Source of the DNA: Antrihabitans stalactiti
GTDB taxonomy: Bacteria > Actinomycetota > Actinomycetes > Mycobacteriales > Mycobacteriaceae
Direction: 5' to 3'
Length of the DNA: 64,000 nt
Assembly (NCBI RefSeq): GCF_012932915.1
Contig: NZ_VCQU01000006.1
Coordinates: forward strand, 62,001-126,000
Below are positions 36,956 through 46,152 of the stretch, in pieces. The notes beneath the pieces are model-generated. The model had not been told where the DNA came from. It was given only the letters and a program-made list of their open reading frames with translations, and ran no database searches. Numbering within the stretch: the first letter of the stretch is position 1; each line of letters begins with the position of its first letter. The translations under genes and the position numbers were made by a program.

Positions 36956-37459
36956 ATGGATTCCGACACCGAACCGTTTGCGGACCAAATCGGCAGTGTG
37001 CTGATTCGGCTGCAACGGATCAGAGACCGCACGGTCAGCCAGATTGCCGCGATGTCGCGACATGAGGTCGATCCGGCGGTCTACACGTGCCTGTTCCGTC
37101 TCGTCGCCGACGGACCTATGCGTTCCGGCGCGCTGGCCGAGGCGGTGTACTCCGACCCGTCGACCGTCAGCAGGCAGGTTGCGCACCTGGTGGAGCGTGG
37201 CTTCGTCGAGCGCCTCGCAGACCCAGGCGACGGCCGGGCCTCTGTGCTGGCTGTCACGGACGCCGGTCGCGAACATGCCGAACAGTCCCGACGGCGACGC
37301 AACGAGAACCTCGGACGCGTCATCGCGGACTGGTCGACAGCCGACCGGAACGACTTCGTCCGATTGCTCGAACGATTCGTCGACGACTACGAACGTCGCC
37401 GGCCCGAGATGCTTGCCGCGATGCGGTGTGCGATCACAACCGAAGGGGACAGACGTTGA
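36956..37459 (+). CDS. MarR-family transcriptional regulator
   Basis: A 167-residue MarR regulator with a winged helix-turn-helix (MRSGALAEAVYSDPSTVSRQVAHLVERGFVE, wing DPGDGRASVLAVTDAG). It starts at the ATG at 36956 after AAAGG. Its stop overlaps the efflux pump start by four bases (TTGA), so regulator and pump form one operon, the usual setup for drug-induced efflux with autorepression. A palindrome just upstream is the likely binding site. Confidence 0.9.
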   Translation: MDSDTEPFADQIGSVLIRLQRIRDRTVSQIAAMSRHEVDPAVYTCLFRLVADGPMRSGALAEAVYSDPSTVSRQVAHLVERGFVERLADPGDGRASVLAVTDAGREHAEQSRRRRNENLGRVIADWSTADRNDFVRLLERFVDDYERRRPEMLAAMRCAITTEGDRR

Positions 37460-39153
37460 CGACATCGGAAGGTCTACCGGCGACCGAGGAGTCGCCCGCC
37501 GGTTTCACCCACCGCGAGATCTTGGTGATCCTCAGCGGCCTCATGCTCGGCATGTTGCTGGCAGCGCTGGACCAGACGATCGTCGCGACCGCTATTCGCA
37601 CCATCGCCGACGACCTCGACGGTTACTCGTTGCAAGCGTGGGTCACGACGGCGTACCTGATCACCGCCACGTTGGCGACTCCGTTGTACGGCAAGTTGTC
37701 CGACATGTACGGCCGCAAGCCGTTCTTCATGTTGGCGATCACGATCTTCGTCATCGGATCGCTGCTGTGCACGATCGCGCAGTCGATGTACATGCTTGCG
37801 GCGTTCCGGGCCTTCCAAGGCCTCGGTGCCGGTGGCTTGATGTCGTTGGCGCTGACAATTCTCGGTGACATCGTCGGTCCGCGGGAGCGCGCCAAATACC
37901 AGGGCTACTTCCTCGCGGTATTCGGAACGTCGAGCGTCATCGGTCCCGTCATCGGCGGCCTGTTCGCCGGTCAAGAAAGCCTGCTCGGCGTGAGTGGCTG
38001 GCGTTGGGTGTTTCTGGTCAACGTGCCGATCGGCCTGTTCGCGCTCGCCGTCGTCTTCCGCGTTCTGCACTTGCCCAAGGTCCACAAGTCCAAGCAGCGC
38101 GTCGACTGGTGGGGTGCCGGGGTATTGGCAATCGGCATTGCGCCGCTGCTCGTCGTCGCCGAACAAGGACGCGAATGGGGTTGGGGCAGTGGACGATCCC
38201 TGGCCTGCTACGTGGTCGGCGTCGTCGGAGTCCTGGGCTTCGTCCTGGTCGAAGCGAAGCTGAAAGACACCGCACTCATCCCGCTGCGGATGTTCAAGAA
38301 CACGACCTTCGCACTCGGCGTCATCATTTCGGTCGTCGTCGGTGCAGCAATGTTCGGCGGGATCACCTTGGTGCCGCAGTACCTGCAGGTGGTCCGCGGC
38401 GCGAGCCCGACCATGGCAGGTCTGCAGATGTTGCCGTTGGTGCTCGGGCTCATGTCCGGATCGATCGTGTCCGGTCAGTTGATTTCGCGGTCCGGACGGT
38501 ACCGGGCGTTCCCGATCATCGGCGCCACGATGTTGACCCTCGGGCTGTTTCTTCTCCACTACATCGACGCCGATTCGCCACTGTGGCTCGCAATGGTCTA
38601 CATGTTCGTGACCGGATTCGGTCTCGGCAATCTCATGCAGCCGATGACGCTCGCGCTACAGAATGCGTTGCCGCCCAAGGATATGGGCGTCTCGACCGCG
38701 GCTGCGACGTTCTTCCGGCAGATCGGTGGCACCTTGGGCGTGGCGGTGTTCCTGTCGATTCTGTTCGCGCAAGTCACGCCGAACATCTCCGACGAGCTGC
38801 AAGCGGCGGCGAAGCAGCCGGCGTTCCAGCAGGCGATCGCCGAGGGACTTCATTCGACCAACCAGGCCGACGTGACCCTGTCGAATGCCCTTGTCAAGCA
38901 TGATCTTTCAGCGGCGCAGGGCGTACTCAACGACAGTTCGATCATTCAGCAATTGAGCCCGGCACTCGCACGACCGTTCAAGGTCGGCTTCTCCGAATCG
39001 ATGTCGGCGGTGTTCCTGTCGGCAACCGGCGTCGCCCTGATCGCCTTGATACTCGTCTTGTTCTGGAAGGAAGTACCGCTGCGCATGGTCAGCGGTATCG
39101 AGGCGGCCGCCCAGGCTCGCCGAGATGCTGCGGCCGCCGAACCACCCATGTGA
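37456..39153 (+). CDS. MFS drug efflux transporter, DHA2 (14-helix) family
   Basis: A 565-residue 14-helix drug/proton antiporter of the DHA2 type. Motif A reads GKLSDMYGRKP after helix 2; LDQTIVATAIRTI in helix 1 and GVSTAAATFFRQIGGTLG in the second half are also typical. A polar loop near residues 440-490 precedes the last helix. The TTG start at 37456 overlaps the marR stop and has GAAGGGGAC upstream. Its TGA stop lies inside palindromic repeat copy 3. Confidence 0.92.
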   Translation: MTTSEGLPATEESPAGFTHREILVILSGLMLGMLLAALDQTIVATAIRTIADDLDGYSLQAWVTTAYLITATLATPLYGKLSDMYGRKPFFMLAITIFVIGSLLCTIAQSMYMLAAFRAFQGLGAGGLMSLALTILGDIVGPRERAKYQGYFLAVFGTSSVIGPVIGGLFAGQESLLGVSGWRWVFLVNVPIGLFALAVVFRVLHLPKVHKSKQRVDWWGAGVLAIGIAPLLVVAEQGREWGWGSGRSLACYVVGVVGVLGFVLVEAKLKDTALIPLRMFKNTTFALGVIISVVVGAAMFGGITLVPQYLQVVRGASPTMAGLQMLPLVLGLMSGSIVSGQLISRSGRYRAFPIIGATMLTLGLFLLHYIDADSPLWLAMVYMFVTGFGLGNLMQPMTLALQNALPPKDMGVSTAAATFFRQIGGTLGVAVFLSILFAQVTPNISDELQAAAKQPAFQQAIAEGLHSTNQADVTLSNALVKHDLSAAQGVLNDSSIIQQLSPALARPFKVGFSESMSAVFLSATGVALIALILVLFWKEVPLRMVSGIEAAAQARRDAAAAEPPM

Positions 39154-39189
39154 GTCTTTTAGGAGTCCCTGGACTCCTAAAAGACTCAC
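39150..39189. repeat. Palindromic repeat, copy 3
   Basis: The arms 39150-39168 and 39171-39189 form a perfect 19-bp stem around CT. It sits between convergent genes (MFS pump and ppa). The MFS stop codon TGA is bases 2-4 of the repeat. Confidence 0.9.
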
Positions 39190-39195
39190 GAGTGG

Positions 39196-39684
39196 TTAGT
39201 GGCCTTGGTCCTTCAGGCGTTGCACCGACGCCTCGACCTCGGCTTCGGCTTCCTTGCGGCCAACCCACTCGGAGCCCTTGACGAACTTGCCGGGCTCGAG
39301 GTCCTTGTAGCGCTCGAAGAAGTGCTTGATCGCGGCGAGCTCGAACGGCGGGACATCCTCGAGTTCCTGGATGTGATCCCACCGCTGGTCGCCTGCGGGT
39401 ACTGCGAGGACCTTGTCGTCGCCACCCTTCTCGTCGACCATCCGGTACATGGCGACGGGGCGGACGTTGATGAGGACGCCGGGGAACACGGGTTCGGGAA
39501 GCAGGACGAGGACGTCCAACGGGTCGCCGTCTTCGCCGAGAGTGTTCTCGATGTAGCCGTAGTCGGCGGGGTAGACCATCGACGTGTACAGGAAGCGGTC
39601 GAGACGTACGCGGCCGGTTTCGTGATCGATCTCGTACTTGTTGCGCTGGCCTTTAGGGATCTCGATGGTCGCGTCGAACTCCAC
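39196..39684 (-). CDS. ppa: Inorganic pyrophosphatase
   Basis: A 162-residue family I soluble pyrophosphatase, hydrolysing PPi to drive biosynthesis. The signature [10 protein letters not shown] is present, with [13 protein letters not shown] and [11 protein letters not shown] around the active site. The GTG at 39684 gives the normal N-terminus ([11 protein letters not shown]) with GAAAGG upstream. It diverges from dacB, the same arrangement as mycobacterial Rv3628/Rv3627c. Confidence 0.97.
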   Translation of the reverse strand: MEFDATIEIPKGQRNKYEIDHETGRVRLDRFLYTSMVYPADYGYIENTLGEDGDPLDVLVLLPEPVFPGVLINVRPVAMYRMVDEKGGDDKVLAVPAGDQRWDHIQELEDVPPFELAAIKHFFERYKDLEPGKFVKGSEWVGRKEAEAEVEASVQRLKDQGH

Positions 39685-39800
39685 GGCGTGCCTTTCTCTT
39701 CGTCAACTCGGCAATTCGCTCAAAGAAGGTTAGCTGGTTGCAGATAGTGTGAGCGGTCAGGTTAGTCATCTTTGAGTAATGCGACATCAGCGGAGGGACG

Positions 39801-41210
39801 TTGCCAGGCCAAGGCAAGAAGAACATCGGTGGCCTGGCCGAACGGCGTCGCCGCCACTCCCGGACTCTGCTGGTGATATTCGCGGCGCTCGCTATTGCAG
39901 CGGTCGCTATTTTCGCGATCGCCCAGCAGCCGTGGGCCGGTGACCTTTCGAAACAGAAGCTGACGACCAACGCGGCGCCACCACCGATCCTGCCGACACC
40001 GAGTGTGGTGCCCGTTCCGGACACGGCTCCCATCCCGACTCCCGCCGCGCTCGCGGCCGCGCTCGGTCCGGTCATCGGTAACCCTGACCTCGGTTCGTTC
40101 ACCGGGTCGGTGACCGATGCAGATTCTGCGTCCGTGCTCTGGAGCGCTGGCCCCGAGAAGCCGATGACGCCCGCGTCGACCACCAAGGTCCTGACGACGG
40201 CGGCTGCGATGCTGGCGCTGCCGCTCGATCATCGCGTGACGACGAAGGTGGTCGCGGGTCAGAATCCGAACGAGTTGGTGCTCGTCGGCGGGGGAGACCC
40301 GACGCTGACCGCCCAGCCCATCGGCCAACCAAGCATGTACGAGGGATCGGCGCGTCTCGACGACCTCGTCGAACAGATCAAACGCAGCGGTGTGCAGGCC
40401 GACACGATTCTGGTCGACCTCGACGCCTACGCCGGACCGCCGCTGGCTCAGGGCTGGTTCCCCGCAGACATCGGCGGTGGCTTCATTGCGCCGATCGAAC
40501 CGGTGATGATCGACGGTGGCCGATTGAAGCCGCTGGAGGACGAGTCCCCGCGCACCGCCACTCCTGCGCTGGACGCAGGCCGACTGCTCGCCGCCGAACT
40601 CGGCATCGACACCAATCGAGTCCGCCTCGGCAACGCGCAATCCGGTGCGGAACCGATCGCCAGCGTGCAATCGGCACCGTTGCGTGACCGGCTCGGTCAG
40701 ATGATGGCCCACTCCGACAACGTGTTGGCCGAAGCAATCGGGCGTGAGATCGCGATAAAAGAAGGCAAGGAAGCGTCGTTCAGCGGCGCAGTGACAGCTG
40801 TCACCGACACTCTGAAAGACGCCGGATTCGACCTCGCGGGAACCGACCTCCACGACCTGAGCGGGCTCTCGGTCGACGACCGGATACCCGCGCGCTTGCT
40901 CGACGGCGTGATGTCGGCCGCCGCGGGCACCAAACACGAAGAACTCCGCCCGATGCTCGACTACCTGCCGGTTGCCGGTGCGACGGGCACGCTGCAGGAC
41001 CGCTATTCGACAGGCGACAAGGCAGGCGCCGGCTGGATCCGGGCGAAGACGGGCACCTTGTCGCAAGCAAGTGCATTGGTCGGATTCGTCCTCGACGAGA
41101 GCGGACGCGTTCTTACGTTTGCGTTGATGTCGGGCGGTCGACCACCCGAGGCGAGCAGGCCAGCCCTCGACGCGATCGCATCGACGTTACGATCGTGTGG
41201 GTGTCAGTGA
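39801..41210 (+). CDS. dacB: D-alanyl-D-alanine carboxypeptidase/endopeptidase (PBP4 type)
   Basis: A 469-residue penicillin-binding protein of the S13/PBP4 class that trims peptidoglycan peptides. One N-terminal membrane anchor (LLVIFAALAIAAVAIFAIA) is followed by a Pro-rich linker and the catalytic domain with SxxK (STTK), SxN (SDN) and KTG (AKTGTL) motifs. The TTG at 39801 has GGAGGG upstream. The stop overlaps the metalloprotease start. It is the first gene of a dacB-DUF2342-tilS-hpt operon. Confidence 0.92.
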   Translation: MPGQGKKNIGGLAERRRRHSRTLLVIFAALAIAAVAIFAIAQQPWAGDLSKQKLTTNAAPPPILPTPSVVPVPDTAPIPTPAALAAALGPVIGNPDLGSFTGSVTDADSASVLWSAGPEKPMTPASTTKVLTTAAAMLALPLDHRVTTKVVAGQNPNELVLVGGGDPTLTAQPIGQPSMYEGSARLDDLVEQIKRSGVQADTILVDLDAYAGPPLAQGWFPADIGGGFIAPIEPVMIDGGRLKPLEDESPRTATPALDAGRLLAAELGIDTNRVRLGNAQSGAEPIASVQSAPLRDRLGQMMAHSDNVLAEAIGREIAIKEGKEASFSGAVTAVTDTLKDAGFDLAGTDLHDLSGLSVDDRIPARLLDGVMSAAAGTKHEELRPMLDYLPVAGATGTLQDRYSTGDKAGAGWIRAKTGTLSQASALVGFVLDESGRVLTFALMSGGRPPEASRPALDAIASTLRSCGCQ

Positions 41211-42289
41211 CTTCGGAAGATAGCCCAGCGAACGAAACCGTGAAACGCAACGGCTTTGCCGGGGCTGTCGACTGGGACCTTGCTGCCAGGACGGGAGCGC
41301 GGCTGTCCCCGGCCGGCCCGAAGACCTCCCGTTACACGGCAGACCAGGTCATCGAAGAGTTGGCGGCCGCGTCGAAACGAGCAGAAGGTCCGGTCCGTGA
41401 GGTGACCAGGCTTGCCGACGGACTGCCGATTCCCGAGGCGCAGGTCGTCGACCGCGCGGGTTGGGTCCGCGCCGCGGCGAACTCGATGGCGCACATGACC
41501 GGGACCGGTGCGGAAGAGGGCGAGAAGCGGCTGCTGGCGGGAAAGCCTGCAGGCGTTCAAGCAGGCGCGATGCTGGCGTACCTCTCCTCGGCGATCCTCG
41601 GCCAGTACGACCCGTTCACCGGCGACAACGGCACGCTGCTGCTGGTCGCGCCGAACGTGGTCCAGGTCGAGCGGGCGCTCAAGGTCTCGCCCAGCGACTT
41701 TCGGTTATGGGTCTGCTTGCACGAGGTGACGCACCGCGTGCAGTTCTCGTCGTCGCCGTGGCTCACCGGATACATGCAGGACAACGTCGCTGTGCTCGGT
41801 GAGGTGGGCGACGAATCGGTGTCGGATATGGTCGCGCGCCTCGGTGAGGTGTTGCGTGAGCGGCGTCGGACGAACGGGGAAGGCGCGCCGGAAAACCGCG
41901 GAATCGTCGGGCTGCTTCGCGCGACCCAGGCGCCGCCGCAGCGCGAGGCGCTCGACCGGTTGCTGATGCTCGGCACGTTGCTGGAAGGTCACGCCGACCA
42001 CGTCATGGATGCCGTCGGACCAGCCGTCGTGCCGTCTGTGGACCAGATTCGCAAGGCATTCGACAACCGCCGCAAGAGGCCGACGAACCCGCTGCATCGA
42101 GTGCTGCGTGCGCTTCTCGGCGTCGACGCGAAGGTCCAGCAATATGTGCGCGGCAAGAAGTTCGTCGACGCCGTCGTGGATCAGGTCGGGATGGAACGGT
42201 TCAACACCATCTGGACTGGTCCGGACACTCTTCCGCTGACCGCGGAGATCGAAGCGCCCGACCTATGGATCTCGCGAGTACTGGGTTAG
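41207..42289 (+). CDS. DUF2342 zinc-dependent metalloprotease-like protein
   Basis: A 360-residue protein of the DUF2342 family (also labelled F420 biosynthesis-associated in databases). It has a minigluzincin-like HEVTH motif in LWVCLHEVTHRVQF and a downstream LLEGHADHVMD segment that supplies a third zinc ligand. No signal peptide. GTG codons at 41195, 41201 and 41207 are possible starts; 41207 is used because it overlaps the dacB stop as GTGA. The neighbours match mycobacterial Rv3626c. Substrate unknown. Confidence 0.88.
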   Translation: MTSEDSPANETVKRNGFAGAVDWDLAARTGARLSPAGPKTSRYTADQVIEELAAASKRAEGPVREVTRLADGLPIPEAQVVDRAGWVRAAANSMAHMTGTGAEEGEKRLLAGKPAGVQAGAMLAYLSSAILGQYDPFTGDNGTLLLVAPNVVQVERALKVSPSDFRLWVCLHEVTHRVQFSSSPWLTGYMQDNVAVLGEVGDESVSDMVARLGEVLRERRRTNGEGAPENRGIVGLLRATQAPPQREALDRLLMLGTLLEGHADHVMDAVGPAVVPSVDQIRKAFDNRRKRPTNPLHRVLRALLGVDAKVQQYVRGKKFVDAVVDQVGMERFNTIWTGPDTLPLTAEIEAPDLWISRVLG

Positions 42290-42292
42290 GCA

Positions 42293-43267
42293 TTGCTACC
42301 CGAAACGCCCGCGATTCTGCAGGTGCGGCTTGCAGTTCGGGCGTGGTTGGAGCTGCATCGCGGTGACGACGTCGTCGTCGCATTGTCGGGCGGTGCAGAT
42401 TCGCTCGCACTGACGGCTGCCGCGGCGGCCGAGGCAGATCGGGTGCGCGCCCTCGTCGTCGACCATGGCTTGCAGGACGGATCGGCTGCGGTCGCGCAGC
42501 AGGCGGCCGACCGCGCTGTCCAGCTAGGTTGCGCATCGGCCGAGGTGCTGACCGTCCAGGTCGGGACCGAGGGGGGACTCGAGGCAGCCGCGCGGAGAGC
42601 GCGCTACGACGCTCTCGACACCGCACGTGCCGGTGCGACCGTGTTGCTCGGTCATACGTTGGACGACCAAGCCGAGACGGTCCTGCTGGGTTTGGCGCGC
42701 GGGTCAGGTGCGCGGTCGATCTGGGGGATGCGCGATTACGACCCGCCGTGGGGCCGTCCGCTGCTCGGAACTCATGCTGCGACCACTCGCGCGGCCTGCG
42801 TCGAGCTGGGAATCGAGCCGCACGAGGACCCGCACAACGACAGTCCGGACTTCACCAGAGTGCGGCTTCGACGCGAAGTGCTGCCGCTGCTCGAGGACGT
42901 GCTCGGCGGAGGTGTCGCTGCTGCGCTGGCTCGCACTGCCGATCAACTTCGCGAGGACGGTGCTGTGCTGGACGCAATCGCTGCCGACCTTTTCGACAGG
43001 ATCGGCCACGGGTCGGACCTCGACATCGACGCGATCATTGCCGAGCCCGCGGCTGTTCGGCGGCGCGTGGTTCGCCTCTGGCTGCTGAAAGGTGGAGCAA
43101 AAGCATTGACAGACAAGCATTTACGAGCTGTGGACGACCTAATGGTGCGTTGGCGCGGACAAGGTGGAGTGGCGGTGGGCGGCGGAATGCCTGGATCGAG
43201 GTTGGTAACCTCGCGCCGGCATGGAAAGCTGACCCTGACTCTCGAGAAGGGTCGGGCCGCGAACTGA
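42293..43267 (+). CDS. tilS: tRNA(Ile)-lysidine synthetase
   Basis: A 324-residue TilS, which converts C34 of tRNA-Ile(CAU) to lysidine so that it reads AUA. The PP-loop motif [11 protein letters not shown] is present near residue 30, with [21 protein letters not shown] downstream. It begins with TTG 4 nt after the previous stop and ends in a TGATG overlap with hpt. Essential in most bacteria. Confidence 0.95.
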   Translation: MLPETPAILQVRLAVRAWLELHRGDDVVVALSGGADSLALTAAAAAEADRVRALVVDHGLQDGSAAVAQQAADRAVQLGCASAEVLTVQVGTEGGLEAAARRARYDALDTARAGATVLLGHTLDDQAETVLLGLARGSGARSIWGMRDYDPPWGRPLLGTHAATTRAACVELGIEPHEDPHNDSPDFTRVRLRREVLPLLEDVLGGGVAAALARTADQLREDGAVLDAIAADLFDRIGHGSDLDIDAIIAEPAAVRRRVVRLWLLKGGAKALTDKHLRAVDDLMVRWRGQGGVAVGGGMPGSRLVTSRRHGKLTLTLEKGRAAN

Positions 43268-43848
43268 TGAACAGGAGCGCTGTGTACGAAGGCGACATTG
43301 CGTCGGTTCTGCTCACTGAAGACGAGATCCAGGCTCGGGTAAAGGAGTTGGCGGTCGAAATCGCCAGCCGCTACCCCGTGGGATCTCCGCAAGGCGACCT
43401 TCTGCTGGTCGGTGTGCTCAAGGGCGCAATCTTCTTCATGACCGACTTGTCCCGCGCGCTGCCGATACCGACGCAGATGGAATTCATGGCGGTCAGTTCG
43501 TACGGGTCGTCGACCTCGTCGTCCGGCGTGGTCCGCATCCTCAAGGACCTGGACAAAGACATCGCCGGTCGAAACGTCTTGATCGTCGAAGACATTATCG
43601 ACTCCGGTCTGACGTTGTCGTGGTTGATGCGCAACCTGTCCAGCCGCGACCCCGCATCGCTGCAGGTGGTGACGTTGCTCCGCAAGCCCGACGCCGTACG
43701 GACCGACGTCGAGGTCTCGATGATCGGGTTCGACATTCCGAACGAGTTCGTCGTCGGCTACGGCCTCGACTACGCGGAGCGCTACCGCGACCTGCCGTAC
43801 ATCGGCACGCTGGATCCGAAGGTGTACGAGGGCGACGGCGGGATGTAG
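43267..43848 (+). CDS. hpt: Hypoxanthine phosphoribosyltransferase
   Basis: A 193-residue purine-salvage enzyme making IMP/GMP from hypoxanthine/guanine and PRPP. The PRPP-binding motif is [14 protein letters not shown]; the [13 protein letters not shown] and [11 protein letters not shown] segments are typical. The ATG at 43267 shares a base with the tilS stop; a GTG at 43282 with AGGAG before it is an alternative start. In related genomes ftsH usually follows soon after; here an 18.6-kb accessory stretch intervenes. Confidence 0.95.
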   Translation: MNRSAVYEGDIASVLLTEDEIQARVKELAVEIASRYPVGSPQGDLLLVGVLKGAIFFMTDLSRALPIPTQMEFMAVSSYGSSTSSSGVVRILKDLDKDIAGRNVLIVEDIIDSGLTLSWLMRNLSSRDPASLQVVTLLRKPDAVRTDVEVSMIGFDIPNEFVVGYGLDYAERYRDLPYIGTLDPKVYEGDGGM

Positions 43849-43857
43849 CCGCGGCGC

Positions 43858-46152
43858 TCAGTCGCTGGCGGCAACGACTCTGGCCAACGCCTCCAGATCG
43901 CCCTCGAGCTGCCGGAAGAGCCAATAGCTACCGACGAACGCGGCAATCGCGCCGATGCAGAGAACTCTGACTGCGACGATGACTGCCGAGATCTCGTCCT
44001 GCTGAAGAAGCGTGACGCTGGCGACGCCGAGTAGCGGGACCGATGCCGCAAGCGCAAGGTAGAAGTTCGATCGTCTTGCGAGTCGTCGCAACTGGCGTGC
44101 GTCGTTGCGGCTGACCCTGCCGTACGGCAGAAAGATGGGGTAGGCGCAGCGGATCCCATAGAACGACACCAGGAAGAATGGATACGCGACCGCGATTGCG
44201 CCGCACACGATCTGCGCCAGCGCGAAGTGGACGAACGCGCGTGCCGGCACCCCGCCTGTGGTGAGCTGCAGACTGATCGGCCACCCGATGCCGGCGATCA
44301 CCCAGAGGCCGAAAACGACGGCGACGATGCGGTCGCTCAGCAAGATGGCATCGGTCCGAGCGAGCGCCAAGGTCCGGGTGTCGTAGGTGCGGCCTTTCAA
44401 CAAACCCGCTGACACGGCGAGGAGCCGTCTGCCGAGGTAGATCATCAACACACCGCCGATCGAGAAGAATGCGACGTTGTTGACCAGGACGATACTTTCG
44501 AATCGTGCCAGGACCTGCGGGTCCAATTTGCTGACGACGAGCATCTGATTCTGCTGGATGTTGTAAAAGCTCGCCAGGCCGTTCGGTATTGCGATGGCGA
44601 GCGCGACCATCGCGACAGCCCACCGCGGCCGCTGCAGGCGCCGCCGCCAGCTGTGTTCCGGGGGATCGACGAGGTCGCGTGCGTGCGGGTCGAGGCAGAG
44701 GTCGAACTGTTGGGCCAGTTCCGCGCCGTTCGCCCAGCGGTCGTCGGGGGCGGACGCCATGCAGGTCAGGAGGATTCGACGCAGCGCCGCGGGTGTATCC
44801 GGTGGCAGATCGTGCAGTGCATCTTCGGTGACTCCCGCGTGCCGTCGTTCCAGCATTGCGTCGATCACCGTGTCGTCGCCTGAGGCGCTACCGAGCGAGG
44901 GCGGGAGATGTTCGCCGAATCGCTTGTCCGGGAAGGGCTTGCGCCCGGTGAGCAGTTCCCAGAGAACGACACCGAGGGAGTAGATATCGCTGCGGGTATC
45001 GAGGTCTGCAGCAGTCGCGGACTTGGTCGGCTGGCAGGCTTCGAGTTGCTCGGGGGACATGTAGGACAAGGAACCGCCGAAATAGGCGATCGGACTGGTC
45101 CCTCTGATGCGGCCGGAGAAGCTGATGTTGAAATCGGCGAGCTTGGGGATACCTTCGGCGGTGAGCAGGATGTTGGCGGGCTTGATGTCGCGATGCAACA
45201 CGTCGTGTCTGCCGGCGTAGTCGAGGGCTTCGGCAAGGCGGCGGCCCAGCCAGGCGACGGTTTCCGGCCAGGACAATCGCGCGATTTCGTCACGGATCGA
45301 CGAGTCGGCCGGACGGATTTCGCCCTTGGCTTCCATGGCATCGTCGATGGAGTCGAGCAGGAGTTGACCGGTGCGGTCGGGCGTCCAGGTGTTCTTGCGG
45401 AGCTTGTGCAGGACGCCGAGCAGCGTGCCGCCGGGCAGGTACTGCATGTAGAGCAGGCGCAGGCCCTCGCCTGGCAACAGGCGTTGGTCGAAGACCCGGA
45501 CGATGTAATCGTGATCGAGCTGAGCCAGCGTCTGCGGCTCCGTGCCACGGTCTTCACTGATTTTGACTGCGACGAGCCGTTGCATGGACCGTTGGCGGGC
45601 GAGGAAGACCCGTGCGAACGCACCGCTGCCCAGGGCAGTCAGCAAGTCGAACTCGTCGACGGTTTGCCCGACCTCGATCTGTTCGATCGGTTCGAACCGT
45701 TGCGGCCGAGCGACCGTGTTGCTCGTCACTCGCGTCGAGTCGGTGTCTTCCCAAAATGCAGTGTCTTCGGAGACGGCGGTGTCGTCGGCTAATTCCGTCG
45801 TGTCCGTATCGAGGAGTCGGGCCAACTCCGCTGCCTGGTCGGGGTAGTTGCGCAAGTAGTCGTTCGGGTCGACAGTGTCGCCGCGCTCGCGGCGAAGCTC
45901 GAACTCGGCACAGATCACGTCGGCGGGCAGGTCGCTGCGCTGCAGGTCGGCAAGCTCCGCGAGGTATTCGGCAAGGTGCTTCACCGGCTGTCCACGCAAC
46001 GAACGCTGTGCCAGATCGATGCGAATCAGGTCGACCAAACCGCTGCGGCGAATAGCGGCTGCGTCGGGTAGAAACTCCGACAGGTTTGGTGGCGCCGGTG
46101 CGGTGGTCCAGGCTTTCGTGAACCGCTGGACCGAGTCGGCATCGACGGTCAT
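43858..46152 (-). CDS. Serine/threonine kinase with six-helix membrane tail, paralogue A (DFN-type)
   Basis: A 764-residue kinase with three parts. Residues 1-115 are a conserved helical domain (LVDLIRIDLAQR, EFELRRERGD, DYLRNYPDQAAEL) also seen on planctomycete kinases. An acidic Thr-rich linker (115-160) leads to the kinase domain (about 165-495): Gly loop GSGAFARV, Lys197, HRDIKPAN (Asp322) and SPE 366-368. A long insert before helix E is shared by all four paralogues. The metal-binding DFG motif reads DFN (340-342). About six membrane helices fill residues 510-760. The start overlaps the previous stop (ATGA), so this is the third gene of the operon. It should be a cytoplasmic-facing membrane kinase. 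Confidence 0.9.
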   Translation of the reverse strand: MTVDADSVQRFTKAWTTAPAPPNLSEFLPDAAAIRRSGLVDLIRIDLAQRSLRGQPVKHLAEYLAELADLQRSDLPADVICAEFELRRERGDTVDPNDYLRNYPDQAAELARLLDTDTTELADDTAVSEDTAFWEDTDSTRVTSNTVARPQRFEPIEQIEVGQTVDEFDLLTALGSGAFARVFLARQRSMQRLVAVKISEDRGTEPQTLAQLDHDYIVRVFDQRLLPGEGLRLLYMQYLPGGTLLGVLHKLRKNTWTPDRTGQLLLDSIDDAMEAKGEIRPADSSIRDEIARLSWPETVAWLGRRLAEALDYAGRHDVLHRDIKPANILLTAEGIPKLADFNISFSGRIRGTSPIAYFGGSLSYMSPEQLEACQPTKSATAADLDTRSDIYSLGVVLWELLTGRKPFPDKRFGEHLPPSLGSASGDDTVIDAMLERRHAGVTEDALHDLPPDTPAALRRILLTCMASAPDDRWANGAELAQQFDLCLDPHARDLVDPPEHSWRRRLQRPRWAVAMVALAIAIPNGLASFYNIQQNQMLVVSKLDPQVLARFESIVLVNNVAFFSIGGVLMIYLGRRLLAVSAGLLKGRTYDTRTLALARTDAILLSDRIVAVVFGLWVIAGIGWPISLQLTTGGVPARAFVHFALAQIVCGAIAVAYPFFLVSFYGIRCAYPIFLPYGRVSRNDARQLRRLARRSNFYLALAASVPLLGVASVTLLQQDEISAVIVAVRVLCIGAIAAFVGSYWLFRQLEGDLEALARVVAASD